The position numbers and the translations under genes are program-made. A stretch of DNA of 64,000 bases from Runella rosea. Its GTDB lineage: Bacteria; Bacteroidota; Bacteroidia; Cytophagales; Spirosomataceae. Shown in pieces: positions 25,564 through 34,200 of this stretch. The notes under the pieces were generated by a model. That model did no database searches. It worked only from the letters and a program-made list of their open reading frames with translations, and was not told the DNA's origin. Every line of letters begins with the position of its first letter. Within the stretch, counting starts at the first letter, position 1. Location: NCBI RefSeq assembly GCF_003325355.1, contig NZ_CP030850.1, forward strand, positions 2,666,001 through 2,730,000, read 5' to 3'.

Positions 25564-25688
25564 ATTATCCAGCAAAAATAGTGCTTACGGCAATTTCAAA
25601 ATTGGGTAATACGAGTGCGGCAGAGCAAATGTCGTTTTCAACGCAATAACCTTTTAGCATGAAACCACCAAAGGCTCACGGTTGTGAT

Positions 25689-27632
25689 TTATGAAGTAAT
25701 AGGAACGACGATCTCGCTGCTCATACCTCCATCGGGCAAGTTTTGAATGTGCCATTTTCCGCCCAAACTCTCTACACGTGCCATTATGTTTTTCATGCCT
25801 TTTCCATCAGAGTCATTGTCAAAAAAACCTCGCCCATTGTCGGCGACGGTTAGCTGCACTTGGTTTTGCTCTCGGGCAAGGGCAATAGAAGCCTGAGTAG
25901 CGTGGGCGTGTTTGAGGATGTTGTTGATGAGTTCGAGGCAGATACTGTAGAGTTCAAACTCTATTTTTGGCGAGAGTCGTCCTAATTGCGAGTCAATGGA
26001 GAGGTCAAATTGAATGGTTTTGGTTTGGTTTATTTTACGGATAAAGTGCCTAAGTGCTTCCGCCAATCCCTGTTTTTCAAATTCTTCTGGCAGTAGGTTG
26101 TGAGAGAGGAGCCGGATCTCATTGTAGGCGGTATCAAGCATTTGTTTTAAGTGCCGATAGACGTTCTTCTCATCATGGTCGAGATTATTGGTATCAATGG
26201 CATTGACGGTATAAATCAGCGAGGACATGGTACTGCCGAGGCTATCGTGGAGGTCCGCCGCTACGCGCTTGCGCTCAATGGTTTGGCCTTGGAGGAGGGC
26301 GGCTTGCAGTTCGGTGTTTTGCTTGAGTAGAGTATTCTGTTTTTCTTCGGAGAGTTGTTGAACCTCTACCAATTTCAATGTCAAAGATTTACTTGTTTGA
26401 GCAAATTCTCTTGCCAAAAATAAGGTTATACTTAATGGGACACTTACAGTACCAATGTTTGTAAAAACATGTCTTGGAATTACACTTTCATAGGGAATAG
26501 ATGAAGCGATTGTAAAAATTACATAGAGAATAGCCCCACCCAAAATTATCCATGAACCATCTTTTTTTCTTTGACGGGCTATTATTGAAACTCTGGCAAC
26601 ATCTAAAAAGATTAAGGATGAAGCAATCAAAAGAGGATGTGTCGAATTAATATACGTGGCCATTTGTGGATTAAAATACCGAATAAATATAATAACAAAT
26701 ACCACCAATGCTATAAAGTTAAAAATAAATCCCCTACGAACAGAGAAAATTAAATAAACTGCAATTAGAAGAAAAAAATAGCCAGAGAGCCGAATAAGGA
26801 AATAAACATTGAAGAAATTCTCAAAGTCTGATACATAATAGACATATTTATAAACAATACTTTGGTACAAAAAAAAGATAAATAGAAATAAGCACCCTAA
26901 ACCAAAAAATAAATTTGCTTTTTGGTAACGATATAAAAAATAAAAAAACAAATGCAAAACACATAATATAAAGAAAAGTCCAGCTTTAAAAGCATCTAAT
27001 GAAGTGGCATCAAAATCACCCCTTTGTTCATAGTTATTAAGATGAAATGCATCACGCTTTTCTGGATTTTTAGGCTCAGTTCTAAACAATTTTATTCCTA
27101 AGCCTAAACATTTTTGATTATTGGATCTTTGATAAATTATAACATTTTGATAGGCAAAACGTACAGCCAATACTTGCTTTGTTTTATCGCCAGTGTAAAG
27201 ATGAATTACAGGTTTGTAATAATCCATGGAAAAGAAGCCTTGTACATCTTTAGGGTTACTGCTAACTATTCCCAAATTTCCAATAAAAATACCATTTTGA
27301 TAAAATTCAGCGGCCAAGAATTGGTTCGTTTGAAGACTTAGAATGGTATTTTTCAGAGACGAATCTACATTCAAATTTATTCGAAACCACCCAATTCCAG
27401 CTTTCTGTATTTGGGGTAAATCATCTATCTTTTTGTTAGGGTCAATACGCTCCCATTTACTATCATCAAAATCAGGTTTTGCAAAATCTGGGTTATCGCC
27501 AGCGTGCCATTTCCAGCCCTTGTCGAGCAAAATGCCCTGTGTAGGAATACTGTCAATACGAAAAACCTCACTTTGGGCCCAACTACTTAAATGAATACTC
27601 GTTAGGAATAGCAGCGTCAGGAGTTTTTTCAT
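25689..27632 (-). CDS. 7TMR-DISM-type sensor histidine kinase
   Basis: A 647-residue membrane kinase. After a signal peptide (1-19) comes an extracytoplasmic galactose-binding-like domain (~25-190, 'KGWKWHAGDNPDFAKPDFDDSKW'), then seven hydrophobic segments (~215-405) as in 7TMR-DISM receptors. A coiled-coil linker (~410-445) leads to HisKA_3 with His462 ('ADLHDSLGSTMSS') and a HATPase domain ('LELINNILKHAHA', 'ADNGRGFF', 'GKGMKNIMARVESLGG'). It lies three bases downstream of the TPR kinase gene and shares nearly all of its last ~200 residues with it. Confidence 0.92.
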   Translation of the reverse strand: MKKLLTLLFLTSIHLSSWAQSEVFRIDSIPTQGILLDKGWKWHAGDNPDFAKPDFDDSKWERIDPNKKIDDLPQIQKAGIGWFRINLNVDSSLKNTILSLQTNQFLAAEFYQNGIFIGNLGIVSSNPKDVQGFFSMDYYKPVIHLYTGDKTKQVLAVRFAYQNVIIYQRSNNQKCLGLGIKLFRTEPKNPEKRDAFHLNNYEQRGDFDATSLDAFKAGLFFILCVLHLFFYFLYRYQKANLFFGLGCLFLFIFFLYQSIVYKYVYYVSDFENFFNVYFLIRLSGYFFLLIAVYLIFSVRRGFIFNFIALVVFVIIFIRYFNPQMATYINSTHPLLIASSLIFLDVARVSIIARQRKKDGSWIILGGAILYVIFTIASSIPYESVIPRHVFTNIGTVSVPLSITLFLAREFAQTSKSLTLKLVEVQQLSEEKQNTLLKQNTELQAALLQGQTIERKRVAADLHDSLGSTMSSLIYTVNAIDTNNLDHDEKNVYRHLKQMLDTAYNEIRLLSHNLLPEEFEKQGLAEALRHFIRKINQTKTIQFDLSIDSQLGRLSPKIEFELYSICLELINNILKHAHATQASIALAREQNQVQLTVADNGRGFFDNDSDGKGMKNIMARVESLGGKWHIQNLPDGGMSSEIVVPITS

Positions 27633-27635
27633 TGC

Positions 27636-29471
27636 TTAAATAGGAATAGAAATGGCTGAAGAAGTACCTATATTCTGTTTTGAATCATACTGCCAGGTTC
27701 CGTTGAGGCTTTCTATGCGGGCCTTTACGTTTTTCATACCTTTGCCGTCGGAGTCATTGTCAAAAAAGCCGCGCCCATTGTCGGCGATGAAAAGCTTCAC
27801 TTGATTCTTTTCATGGGCAAGTGAAATAGAAGCCTTAGTAGCGTGTGCGTGTTTGAGGATGTTATTGATGAGTTCGAGGCAAATGCTGTAGAGTTCAAAC
27901 TCTGTTTTGGGCGAGAGTCGTCCCAATTGCGGGTCAATGGAGAGGTCAAATTGAATGGTTTTGGTTTGGTTGATTTTTCGAACGAAATGCCTAAGTGCTT
28001 CGGCCAGTCCCTGTTTTTCAAACTCTTCGGGCAGCAGATTGTGGGAGAGGAGTCTAATTTCGTTGTAGGCCGTATCGAGCATTTGTTTTAAGTGCAGATA
28101 GACGTTTTGCTCCTGGTCATCGAGGTTTTTGGTATCAATTGCGTTGACGGTATAGATCAGCGAAGACATGGTGCTGCCGAGGCTATCGTGGAGGTCAGCC
28201 GCTACGCGCTTGCGCTCGATGGTTTGGCCTTGGAGCATAGCTTGGGAGATTTCGGTGTTTTTCAGCCGAAGCTTTATGTTTGAATAATAGACATATCCAA
28301 CCAACCCCAACAAAGAAAGTAGTAATATTACCAAAAAGAACCCCAAATTTGACTGTTTTTCAGCTTCTTTTTTGAGGTTTTCATTTTCAAGAGCACTAAT
28401 TTTAAGTTTACTCTGCTCGCTTTGGTATTTGATATTGAACTCAGAGATTTCTTTTGTGTGAACTATATTATTAACTCTGTTTTTCGTTTCTGCATACTCG
28501 TTCAGAAAATGATACGCTTTTTTATAGTCACTTTTTGCCAAATAACACTTGTGTACTATTTCAAGGAAATCCAATCTGTCATTTTCAAAATCACTTCGAT
28601 AGGTATATGTTTTTCCATTGTTATTTAAGTGTTCTAAACTTTTAAAACAATGATTTAATGTTTCATCATAATTTTTAGCTTTAAAGAAGAAATTTGCCAC
28701 CGCTTTAGCATAAATCATTTTTACATATTGAATATAACTGGGGTCTTGATAGGACACTTCATTGTTGAATAATTCTTCCGTTTTTGAATGATAATATGCC
28801 GCTTTTTTAATATCTTTTTTGTTGATATAACAAGCTGAAATGCTTGAATAGATGGTTGGTAAAACGGCTTTGTTAGGGGAAGAAATTTGTGTTTTTTCTG
28901 CTATTTTTAAATATTTTAGCGCACTATCATATTGTTTTAGAGATAAATAATATTCTCCGATGTAATCATAGGCACGAGCTATTTCAAACATTGATTGGGA
29001 CTTTAATGCTAATTGTAGCGCGTTTTGATAATAACCTAATGCAATCTTTTTGTCATTGGGGTGAGACAAAATATAGTTGTAAATAGCCCCAATTCTCATA
29101 TACGCATACGCAGCTTGGGAGAGGTTTTTCCTCGCTTCTAACCTCTTCGCAATAGCCGATAAGCGCTCTATACTCGTTTTTCCGTTTATTGAGTTTACCC
29201 CTTTGTCAGCTTCTCTGATTCCCTGCATGAGACAGGCTAACTCGCTGTTTTTGAGATTACACCGAAACCTTACAGAATCCCTCCACTTTTCATGGTCAAA
29301 AGAAGCTGATTGGGTCAACAAGTAGATGGCTTCGAGTACCATGCTGTCCCGCACAATAGGGTTTGAAATTTTCCTCGCCTCAGCCAATTGCCTCAGTAGC
29401 ACTTCCTGTGCTGTGAGCGGTAAATCGGAAAGGAGGAGTATGATAGAAAAGTAAATGATTTTCTTCATCAT
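27636..29471 (-). CDS. TPR-containing sensor histidine kinase
   Basis: A 612-residue kinase with a signal peptide (MMKKIIYFSIILLLSDLPLTAQ), a periplasmic tetratricopeptide array (~60-340; repeats such as 'ALGYYQNALQLALKSQ', 'AYDYIGEYYLSLKQYDSALKYL'), a coiled coil, one membrane helix (~378-398), HisKA_3 with His428 and a HATPase domain. The frame extends further upstream, but ATGs at 29471/29468 start the signal peptide. It is the first gene of a two-kinase minus-strand operon. Its catalytic core is almost the same as that of the 7TMR kinase, while the sensor halves are unrelated. Confidence 0.9.
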   Translation of the reverse strand: MMKKIIYFSIILLLSDLPLTAQEVLLRQLAEARKISNPIVRDSMVLEAIYLLTQSASFDHEKWRDSVRFRCNLKNSELACLMQGIREADKGVNSINGKTSIERLSAIAKRLEARKNLSQAAYAYMRIGAIYNYILSHPNDKKIALGYYQNALQLALKSQSMFEIARAYDYIGEYYLSLKQYDSALKYLKIAEKTQISSPNKAVLPTIYSSISACYINKKDIKKAAYYHSKTEELFNNEVSYQDPSYIQYVKMIYAKAVANFFFKAKNYDETLNHCFKSLEHLNNNGKTYTYRSDFENDRLDFLEIVHKCYLAKSDYKKAYHFLNEYAETKNRVNNIVHTKEISEFNIKYQSEQSKLKISALENENLKKEAEKQSNLGFFLVILLLSLLGLVGYVYYSNIKLRLKNTEISQAMLQGQTIERKRVAADLHDSLGSTMSSLIYTVNAIDTKNLDDQEQNVYLHLKQMLDTAYNEIRLLSHNLLPEEFEKQGLAEALRHFVRKINQTKTIQFDLSIDPQLGRLSPKTEFELYSICLELINNILKHAHATKASISLAHEKNQVKLFIADNGRGFFDNDSDGKGMKNVKARIESLNGTWQYDSKQNIGTSSAISIPI

Positions 29472-29547
29472 TTTGATAAAAGGTTCATTCCTAAAATTCA
29501 CTTTTTGAAACCTTAATTCAAAACGTTTTCCTAAAAAAGCACAAATA

Positions 29548-29588
29548 TCATGGTAAACCATGAGAACAAAATCAGGGTTTACCATGAG
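29548..29588. promoter_or_regulatory. Inverted and direct repeats in the divergent kinase/HTH gap
   Basis: TCATGGTAAA (29548-29557) and TTTACCATGA (29579-29588) are perfect 10-base inverted repeats 21 bases apart, and the first itself contains CATGGT-aa-ACCATG (29549-29562). The direct repeat AAAATCAGGG follows at 29569-29577 and 29592-29600. The block sits between the start of the minus-strand TPR kinase and the plus-strand HTH protein, so it may bind one of the local regulators. Unproven. Confidence 0.4.
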
Positions 29589-29665
29589 TTAAAATCAGGG
29601 TAACTGATGAAAAATGGTTTGGGATAGAACCTGCACCTTTGTATCAACTAATTCACCCTGTGCTA

Positions 29666-29857
29666 ATGCTCACTAAACGCGAAATGGAAGTACTGCAACT
29701 CATCGGCCAAGAACTGACCACCGAACAAATAGCCACCCGGCTGCAGGTGAGCATCTCGACCATTGAAACCCACCGCCACAATCTGTTGCAGAAGCTGGGA
29801 GCTAAATCAGTGGTGGGAATGATAAAAATAGCGTTCAAACAGGGGCTGATAGACTAA
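29666..29857 (+). CDS. Stand-alone LuxR-type HTH protein
   Basis: A 63-residue protein consisting only of a LuxR/GerE DNA-binding domain ('LTKREMEVLQLIGQELTTEQIA', 'STIETHRHNLLQKLGAKSVVGM', ending 'AFKQGLID'). It aligns along its full length with the C-terminal HTH of the regulator at 24907-25563. No receiver domain precedes it; upstream sequence has no REC-like frame. A TTG at 29639 would add nine residues. It may be an active small regulator, as in GerE, or the remnant of a truncated response regulator. Confidence 0.75.
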   Translation: MLTKREMEVLQLIGQELTTEQIATRLQVSISTIETHRHNLLQKLGAKSVVGMIKIAFKQGLID

Positions 29858-29908
29858 TTCCCGAAAAAAACAATGGAATTACTTAAACCATAAACCAACT
29901 ATTCTCAA

Positions 29909-30748
29909 ATGAAAAAACTACTCCCTACTCTCGCTATTTTACTCCCTCTTTCTTTTGTCATGCTGACGACAGGAAGCACCTACGCCCAGACCGACCTTAA
30001 AACCGCTTTTGAAAAAGGTATGGCTGATTATGACAAAAATCCAACGGAGGCCGTCCAACAAATGGATGACAATATCCGCTTTGTGGCAGGGCATGGCGGG
30101 CAGTTTTACGACAAAGCCGCCACACTTACTTTGGCTAAATCTCGCCCCGCTGCCAAAAGCGAAACCCAAATGAGCGACCTGCGCGTGAAACAATCGGGTA
30201 CTTTGGGCGTGGTATCGGGCATTAGAAACCACGCTTTGGTACTACCAAACAACCAAAAAATGACGTGGAAAGATGCCTTTACCTACACATTTGAATGGAA
30301 AAAGAATAACTGGGTGCTGACCGATATACACCACACCAAGATTGACTATCAAACGGGAGAAGAGACTGCCGTTCGGCAGGTAATTGATGCCGAAACCAAA
30401 GCGTACCACGAGGCCAACTTGGCTGTATGGCGTACCAACTGGGCCACTACCCCCTACATTGAACGGCAAGACGAAAAACTCAGAAAATTAGCTAATACAC
30501 CTTATTTGAAAGGCGAAGCCCTCCAAAAAGGCTACGAGGAGTTTGCTAAAACCCACAAACCTACCGGTCTCAACCCAGTAGTGAGCGATTATGAGTCGCA
30601 TGTCGCAGGCAATATGGCTTGGGCTACTTATACCCAAGAAGATAAAAAAGCCGATGGAAGTGTGGGACAAAAACAACGTTCCCTGCGCATTTTGGAGAAA
30701 ATCAACGGCCAATGGAAGATTGTGATGATAAGTCTTACGGGCTTTTAG
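29909..30748 (+). CDS. Secreted tandem NTF2/SnoaL-like protein (copy A)
   Basis: A 279-residue secreted protein with a signal peptide ending STYAQ (residue ~27). Two NTF2-like halves are seen (about 30-145 and 150-279). Each has an early helical 'AF/AET' segment and ends in the family's typical strand: 'FEWKKNNWVLTDIHH' and 'RILEKINGQWKIVMIS'. It is a paralogue of the protein at 42119-42934: both share 'NMAWATYTQ', 'YxKGExxxK' and 'RILExxNGxWKIV'. NTF2-like folds bind small ligands or form dimers; the role here is unknown. Confidence 0.72.
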   Translation: MKKLLPTLAILLPLSFVMLTTGSTYAQTDLKTAFEKGMADYDKNPTEAVQQMDDNIRFVAGHGGQFYDKAATLTLAKSRPAAKSETQMSDLRVKQSGTLGVVSGIRNHALVLPNNQKMTWKDAFTYTFEWKKNNWVLTDIHHTKIDYQTGEETAVRQVIDAETKAYHEANLAVWRTNWATTPYIERQDEKLRKLANTPYLKGEALQKGYEEFAKTHKPTGLNPVVSDYESHVAGNMAWATYTQEDKKADGSVGQKQRSLRILEKINGQWKIVMISLTGF

Positions 30749-30801
30749 GAGTTTGTCGAGCGCACAAGTTCACGGATCGTTTTTACGAAGAAGCCATGAA
30801 A

Positions 30802-30907
30802 CTACCCGAATTGGGGGGAAGCAAATGACCCAATAGTGACAAGTTTTGTACCGAAAAAAAGTCTAAACATACCCTACAATGAATTTACTTCCTACTTCTC
30901 CCGGCAG
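30802..30907 (+). repeat. Copy 2 of the duplicated LytTR leader (intact gene follows)
   Basis: Matches 24751-24856 without gaps. Strict conservation is concentrated in CTACCCGAATTGGGGGGA (30802-30819), the 20-base block at 30840-30859, and from CCCTACA through the first codons of the gene (ATG 30879). The two conserved non-coding blocks are candidate promoter or operator elements of the LytTR gene. Confidence 0.75.
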
Positions 30908-31235
30908 CACCGTAACGCTTCTCAAAGATACCCCGGGTACAATCTCTCTGCTGCGCGGAAGTGTAACGATAGGCTACGATGACATCGTCCGGCTGGAAGG
31001 AGAATCCAACTATACCCGCTTTGTACTGGCCAACGGCCGTACTCTGCTTACCTCCCGAAACATCGGTTTTTATGAGTCACTACTTCCCGAAAACTTTCTG
31101 CGAGTACACAAACGGTGCATCCTCAATCGAGCTTATGTGACCGAAAAATGCAAAGGATACGTGCGGATGAGTGATGGGGCGGAAGTGGAGGTAGCGCGGA
31201 GAAAGAGGCGTATAGTTAAAACAAGAAATGCCTGA
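30879..31235 (+). CDS. LytTR-domain DNA-binding protein without receiver
   Basis: A 118-residue protein whose residues ~22-114 form a LytTR domain ('IVRLEGESNYTRFVLANGRTLL', 'FLRVHKRCILNRAYV', 'VARRKRRIVKTR'). The N-terminal 20 residues are short and carry no receiver domain, so activity may be controlled by abundance or partner rather than phosphorylation. It ends 28 bases before the start of the giant secreted protein gene (31264) and may control it and itself; that is inference from position. Confidence 0.85.
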   Translation: MNLLPTSPGSTVTLLKDTPGTISLLRGSVTIGYDDIVRLEGESNYTRFVLANGRTLLTSRNIGFYESLLPENFLRVHKRCILNRAYVTEKCKGYVRMSDGAEVEVARRKRRIVKTRNA

Positions 31236-31263
31236 TAAAATATTAAATAGACCCTGTACAATC

Positions 31264-34200
31264 ATGAAAAGCATCATAGCCCTACTCCTGTCTTTACTGT
31301 CAATCAGCTCTTTGGCCCAAAGCCCTACCGAGCCTACTGTTTATATACCTGTGGTGGTGCATGTGATCGAATCCGGGCAACCAACTCCTTCAAATGAAGA
31401 TATACTTGCTAAAATTGACCTTTTAAATAAAGTCTTTGATGGTTCTGCTCCTTTTTTGTCAAATCCTTTAAATATTGGCATACAGTTTAGGTTAGCAAAA
31501 TTATCACCGCAATGTGCTCCTACCAATGGAGTTAAAAGACATGATTATACAACAAAAAGTCTATTATATTTATACTATGGTGTTCAACATGAAACCAAAA
31601 AAGGATTGCCGGAAATAGTGTTAAAAAAAGAAACACAATGGGATGTGAATCAATATATGAACATATGGATAGTTGATAAAATAGATAGTTTAAATACAGG
31701 TGCGTTTACTTATTTACCCGAAGAAGCTGGTAGTAGAGATGGAATAGTGATTACCAGTAAAGATTTTTCAGAAAGTAATTCCCCCATTTTAATTAATCAA
31801 GTGGGTAGATTTTTTAATCTTCTAAATGTATGGGAAAATAAAAGCCCTTATTCCAACTGTGGGGATGATGAAGTTGATGATACAGATCCTGTAGAGTTTT
31901 ATAGTGGTCAGCCAAGAACAGGTATTAATCCATGTACTAATACAAGTTTTAAAGATGCAACAGAGAAAAATTTTATGTCTTTTAACGATGTGAGAACACT
32001 ATTTACAATGGAGCAAAAAAAACGAATGATAAAATCGTTAAAACTTAACAACCGTAAATCATTGGTTAATTCGATTACTGATGAAATTAGTTCCTGTTTG
32101 TTTAATAGTTCTAACACTGCGGATGTTTTTAAACATAATGATTTACCTGTAAATTCTTTCAAAACTTTGGGTGTTGGAAAGGGGGGGTATATTTATGCTG
32201 GAACAGCGAATCAAGGTCTTTATAAATTCAATGGAAAAGTTTGGTCAAAATTATCAATCTTATCAAACAATAGTGGAAGTAATAACATAAATGATATTCA
32301 AACTGATAAAAATGGAGGAATTTGGATTGCACAATATGGTCATTCGTTCACACAAGCTATCACAGGGGGCATAAACTATCTACCAGACTCAACAGAAATT
32401 GGTCACATTTATTATACACCTTCTACTTATGGATTACCTACTCGAAACTGTCGAGGTTTATTTATTGATACAAGTTCAACTCAAACAACTCATAGAATTT
32501 GGTCTGCTCATTCAGGTCAAACAGGGACAACAGAAGCTGCTGGTGCTATAGGTTTGGGTGTTTTTTCAGCTGCCCCGGCTTTCAATATAATAACAGGAGG
32601 AATTGACCAAACATTGCCAAATATTGGTGTGCAATCGATTGGTGGAGATGATACAGAAGTATGGGCTTTTGCACCTAACAATTTTGGCAATAATGAGATA
32701 TTAGTTTATGACGCAAAAACTACGGCTTATAAAAAAAAATATGGGATTGTTAATATTGGGCACTCATTTCCAGCTAATTTTTTGGTTAAGTCTATTCATT
32801 TTGATGTATTTGCCAAGAAAAATTTATTAATTGATAGGCGATGGTTGGGTGTATCTAATGGTGGATTATTGATATTTCAAAAAAATACAAACCAAACGGA
32901 AGGACTATGGTATTACTTTAATCAAGAAACATTTCCAACAAAGTTTCCATCTGGTGCAATTATCAATAACAATAGCATTACAAGTGATGACTCTGGATAT
33001 GTATATATGGGAACAAATCAAGGGTTAGTAGTTTTTACAGGTGGTGAGATTGCTGATTCATCTAATTATCAGCGGTTTACGATGGCGCATGGTTTACCAT
33101 CGAATAACATTCTTGATATTGTTTCTTCTCCTTACTATAATAGAATGGTAATAGCAACTGACCAAGGTATAGTTTTTTGGGATAAAAGCAGAATTAGAAA
33201 AAATCCTGAGAAAATCAATATTACTGATATTTCAGAGGATTTTAATCAATCTCATTACATTGTTCCTAAAGAGTCTATTGTTCATCATTATTTATCTATT
33301 AAGAATAATCTTACAGGTAAACCCAAAAAAGATTGTTATATTCTATATACTTTGAGTAACCAGCCTCCTTTGACGTTTTTTGCATCAGAGTTAAGTGATG
33401 ATAAGGGACTAAGCGATTTGAAGATTCCAATTGGAGGTTCTAATCCTTATTCCCCTAATGATGATTTAATAACATCAGGGGAGTCAAATGTAACAGTTAA
33501 TTTTTTTGACATTGTTGACATAAATAATGACAATATTGAAGTTGAGACAAACTATTTTAAAAATACATCTTTTAAAATCTCAGTAATTGATAAAGCGAAA
33601 CCCATATCGAAAGAAATGGGAATGGGGGCAAGTTTTGAAGCTGGTGGAGGAATAATTGGTGGTGGAGAATTCGAGGTTGTAAATTGGAAGTTAAAAGGCT
33701 CTCTTTTTTCAGTAAACGGTGCCTACATTGCGAAACCTTCTATCACAGTAAATGAAGATGAAGACAATCCTCATATTTGGCACACAAGACTCAGATACCC
33801 TAACGGGATTAAACTTGAAGGAAATCTGGGACCGAAAGTTGAAGGTCAATTAGGTAAAGTTAAAGTTGAAGGTGGTGCGGAATTAGAGTTAACTGCCTCT
33901 GGATCTTATGTTGAAGAGTATGAATATGCCTTGAATCTACAAAATCAAGCTGACAGATTTTTTCTTGGAAATGCTCTATTTGGAATATCATTAACACCAT
34001 ATTCTCTGTTGATGCAAGCCTATTTAAGAAACCTTAATCTTTTTTTTCAAGAGGCTGATGCTATCAAAACTGGGATAAATCTAAATATTGAGAACGCAAT
34101 TGAAGGTGGGTTAACATTTGTTCATGAAACTGATTTTAAAGAATGGCTGGATCCTAAAATAGGAATAGAGTATGGCCCAAAATTGTTTTCTACTGATATT

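Noticed and set aside
31228-31263. Upstream ATG of the giant gene at 31228, which overlaps the LytTR gene.
   Set aside because: The ATG at 31264 starts exactly at a clean signal peptide; the earlier start would place 12 polar residues in front of it.
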